This document shows positions 5,451 to 5,688 of a DNA stretch of 5,688 nucleotides, one piece after another. The translations under genes were made by a program, and so were the position numbers. The stretch comes from Candidatus Heimdallarchaeota archaeon (GTDB lineage Archaea > Asgardarchaeota > Heimdallarchaeia > Heimdallarchaeales > Heimdallarchaeaceae): contig JAEOTK010000152.1 of NCBI GenBank assembly GCA_016839875.1, positions 1-5,688 of the forward strand. The letters run 5' to 3'. The stretch's first letter is position 1. Each line of letters starts with the position of its first letter. A model generated the notes under the pieces. The model had not been told where the DNA came from, searched no databases, and was given only the letters and a program-made list of their open reading frames with translations.

Positions 5451-5688
5451 TATTTCTTTGTAACTTTCTTGACGATATCTGTTATTTCTTGAGGCATAAA
5501 GATAACGATTTTTTCACTAGGATCTTGTGCGATATCTCGAATGGTTTGCAGTGTTCTAAGTTGTAAAGCTCCTCTTTGGGCTGATAGCTTTTCAGCAGCA
5601 TCAGCCAATTTTGTTGCAGCAATAAATTCACCTTCTGCTTGTATGATATTAGCACGTTTTTCTCTTTCAGCTTCAGCTTGTTTTGCAA
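5450..5688 (-). CDS. SPFH/stomatin-like membrane protein, C-terminal part (5' end outside window)
   Basis: Only the last 78 residues are present; the N-terminal membrane anchor and SPFH domain lie beyond position 5688. The visible part starts in the charged Ala/Glu/Lys-rich coiled coil (AKQAEAEREKRANIIQAEGE, then FIAATKLADAAEKLSAQ). It continues with RGALQLRTLQTIRDIAQDPSEK and ends with the hydrophobic IVIFMPQEI strand and a basic tail, VKKVTKK. The coiled coil, the ALQLRTLQT motif and the IVxxxP strand are characteristic of stomatin/slipin proteins. Those form ring-shaped membrane scaffolds, often paired with an NfeD-type protein that could sit upstream. The reading frame is open and intact to the TAG at 5450. 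An overlapping frame ending at 5482 on the same strand is not the real one. The gene is first in a two-gene unit with the HPS-like gene, and nothing visible explains that pairing. Confidence 0.88.
   Translation of the reverse strand, partial: AKQAEAEREKRANIIQAEGEFIAATKLADAAEKLSAQRGALQLRTLQTIRDIAQDPSEKIVIFMPQEITDIVKKVTKK

Noticed and set aside
5482..5688. Minus-strand frame running off the window end, ending at 5482
   Set aside because: The neighbouring frame on the same strand, ending at 5450, gives a clear stomatin/SPFH C-terminus with ALQLRTLQT and a coiled coil. This frame is its out-of-register shadow.
1..5688. CRISPR arrays, tRNA or rRNA genes, transposase genes, attachment sites
   Set aside because: The window is filled by protein genes with gaps of at most about 144 nt. 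I saw no regularly spaced repeats, no clover-leaf-like segment, no transposase motifs and no long terminal inverted repeats.
1..5688. A single novel multi-gene system spanning the window
   Set aside because: The genes change strand four times and form separate transcription units with known or partly known families. Only two adjacent pairs show operon-type coupling.

Overview
The window is AT-rich, densely packed and probably archaeal. The archaeal signs are TATA-like boxes (CTTAAAA, TTTAAAT) in the intergenic gaps, Shine-Dalgarno sites that extend into the GTGA part of GGAGGTGA, and TTG at three of the six visible gene starts. In addition, the solute-binding protein is anchored by membrane helices rather than a lipobox and carries five N-glycosylation sequons, and there are a hexulose-phosphate-synthase-like barrel and a COG1237 metallo-beta-lactamase protein. 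An Asgard-type or related uncultured lineage fits, but no marker gene here settles it.

Layout. On the minus strand, 1-2450 is an ABC importer operon: a membrane-anchored extracellular solute-binding protein (1194-2450) followed, with a 7-nt overlap, by a permease (1-1200, its 3' end beyond position 1). The permease appears to carry two fused MetI-like domains. No ATPase is visible; it should lie further downstream. A 120-144 nt divergent gap then leads to a small plus-strand zinc-ribbon protein with one hydrophobic segment (2595-2948). This gene meets a minus-strand M55 D-aminopeptidase (DppA-like, 2949-3797) stop codon to stop codon, with no spacer. A 94-nt divergent gap separates dppA from a plus-strand MBL-fold protein of the COG1237 type (3892-4749). 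That gene converges, across 16 nt, on a minus-strand operon in which a stomatin/SPFH protein (only its C-terminal 78 residues are visible, 5450-5688) is followed by a 3-hexulose-6-phosphate-synthase/OMP-decarboxylase-like protein (4766-5437).

How the genes work together. Two pairs are clearly linked: the binding protein with its permease, and the SPFH protein with the HPS-like protein. The zinc-ribbon, dppA and MBL genes look like independent units. The window does not obviously encode one multi-gene novel system. The points most worth following are the unresolved substrate of the importer, the departures from family motifs in the MBL and HPS-like proteins, the unassigned zinc-ribbon membrane protein, and an ATGCTTAAAA promoter element shared by two plus-strand genes, which also helps fix a start codon.
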